A stretch of DNA of 64,000 nucleotides. Source: Cydia pomonella (taxonomy: Eukaryota; Arthropoda; Insecta; Lepidoptera; Tortricidae). Positions 63,051-64,000 of the stretch are shown piece by piece (position 1 is the stretch's first letter; each line of letters begins with the position of its first letter). The translations under genes and the position numbers were made by a program. The stretch is taken from the NCBI RefSeq assembly GCF_033807575.1, contig NW_026907789.1:496001-560000 (forward strand), read 5' to 3'. The notes beneath the pieces were generated by a model that was not told the DNA's origin, did not search any database, and saw only the letters and a list, made by a program, of their open reading frames with translations.

Positions 63051-63600
63051 CAAACAGCGAAGAGGACAAATCGCCAATCATGAACTATGCGTCGTTGGAG
63101 AGTTCTATTCTGATCATCATCAGCAGTCCCATTTCATCAAATGTCACTTTTTTAAATGTAAATGATTGATTTGTAAAAGAAAATACAAAAATCACTATAT
63201 GTATGCCTTTAACATTTGACGAGTTGAACAAACATAAAGAGGATGACAATTCGCCAAGCAGGAACTATGCGTCGTTGAAGAGTTCCATTCTGATCAGCAT
63301 CAGTAGTGCCACTTCATCAATAGTCACTTTTTTAAATGGAGATGTTTGATTTGTTGATGAAAATACAAAAATCACTATCTGTATGCCTTTCACATTTGAA
63401 GAGTTCCCTCGATTCCTCATAGATTCTACCATCAGATCTCGCGCTTGACAAAAATTTGTCTCGAAAACCTAATTTGCCTACATAAGCCTTGCAAACATAA
63501 GGAAGACGACAAATCGCCAAGCGGGAACTATGCGTCGTTGAAGAGTTCCATTCTGATCAGCATCAGCAGTTCCACTTCACCAAATGTCACTTTTTAAATG
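63051..63600 (+). repeat. Tandem array, about 263-bp unit, three copies
   Basis: The block AACTATGCGTCGTTGAAGAG recurs at about 63083, 63263 and 63526. Unit 2 to 3 spacing is 263 bp; unit 1 to 2 is 180 bp, because unit 1 lacks about 83 bp (the CCTCGATTCCTCATAGATTC part). Each unit also has TTCTGATCAGCATCAGCAG and ATGTCACTTTTTTAAATG. Probably internal repeats of a larger element. Confidence 0.85.
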
Positions 63601-63602
63601 TA

Positions 63603-64000
63603 TTGGGTTGGTGCATAAGTTCTTGGACACTCAAACACATTTATTAAAAATATTTTTTATTAATCCACAATATAATGACCGTCATGTTCAACAACATGTA
63701 ACCATCTCTCTGGCAGACATTATGCCGTGTTCCAAAAAGCAGGAGGCTGGTGGTCAAAAAACTCGGCAATATCGTCTTGGAGTTGTTCATAGTTTTCAAA
63801 CTTCTTCTTTCTTAGATGTAACTTTAGAGCCCGAAAGAGACAATAGTCCGACGGCGCAATATCAGGACTGTATGGTGGGTGAGGTACCACTGTCCAGTTT
63901 AGCTTTTCCAGAATGTGGCGGACAGACTTCGCAGTATGTGGTCGAGCGTTGTCCTGAAGAAGTGATACAGACAGCCTTTTTGGACGCTTAGTCGCTATTT
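63603..64000 (-). pseudogene. mariner transposase, C-terminal part, runs off the window
   Basis: The TIR-like start TTGGGTTGGTGCATAAGTTC lies at 63603 after TA. On the minus strand the frame has LLQDNARPHTAKSVRHILEK (second catalytic Asp in QDNARPH), then HPPYSPDIAPSDYCLFRALK (third catalytic Asp in APSDY), the spacing of the D,D34D mariner signature, followed by KKKFENYEQLQDDIAEFF. The C-terminal part shows a frame disturbance near 63.73 kb. The N-terminal DNA-binding domain and first Asp lie outside the window, so whether it is intact cannot be judged. Confidence 0.88.

Noticed and set aside
63584..63991. 135-codon plus-strand ORF
   Set aside because: Antisense of the mariner transposase; the minus strand has the D,D34D motifs.

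Overview
The window looks like non-coding, transposon-rich nuclear DNA from a lepidopteran insect (moth or butterfly). It is AT-rich and has no operon structure and no long non-transposon ORF. It is densely packed with repeat types I know from Lepidoptera: tRNA-derived SINEs, a Lep1-like Helitron, the 'GCGGCCAAG...GGGTTCCG' dispersed repeats, RTE-like and other non-LTR retrotransposon fragments, mariner pieces and many palindromic MITEs. I found no convincing host protein-coding gene, no rRNA gene and no functional tRNA gene. The only non-TE coding candidate is a weak 3'-terminal-exon-like segment near 35.6 kb. Family names come from memory and from comparing copies inside the window; no database search was possible.

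Layout. 1-5 kb: retrotransposon tails, two hairpin MITEs and a reverse-transcriptase (RT) C-terminal fragment. 5.3-5.9 kb: a SINE-like repeat holding a 255-bp hAT-type MITE; an empty copy of the same repeat lies at 57 kb. 7.8-9.8 kb: a 2-kb inverted-repeat element rich in GGATC-centred motifs, with an RTE tail inside it. 10-20 kb: SINE, MITEs, a mariner end, and two 'GTTTCACAA' MITEs carrying retrotransposon debris. 19.3-20.4 kb: two retrotransposon tails with twin-priming-like 5' inversions. 20.5-27 kb: SINEs, a TTAA-flanked MITE and a MITE with an inserted 28-bp palindrome. 27.9-34.0 kb: a 6,057-bp hAT-like element with a perfect 8-bp target-site duplication (TSD). It contains a second inverted-repeat pair and two non-LTR fragments in opposite orientation. 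35-48 kb: SINE remnants, the Helitron, two more TTAA MITEs, two RT-derived pseudogenes and several MITEs. 48-56 kb: two copies of one dispersed repeat that share an internal duplication; the second is split by a 5'-truncated non-LTR insertion with the longest ORF of the window (432 aa). 50.8-51.4 kb: a 599-bp element with long terminal inverted repeats (TIRs) and an 8-bp TSD. 56-64 kb: more retrotransposon tails, a 5S-rRNA-derived repeat, a 263-bp tandem array and, at the edge, the C-terminal part of a mariner transposase gene.

The elements do not form a pathway. Their interest lies in nesting, target-site evidence and mosaic structure, which allow the order of insertions to be worked out. 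Coding content is almost all decayed RT. Only the 54.1-55.4 kb ORF and the mariner fragment at the right edge read openly over long stretches.
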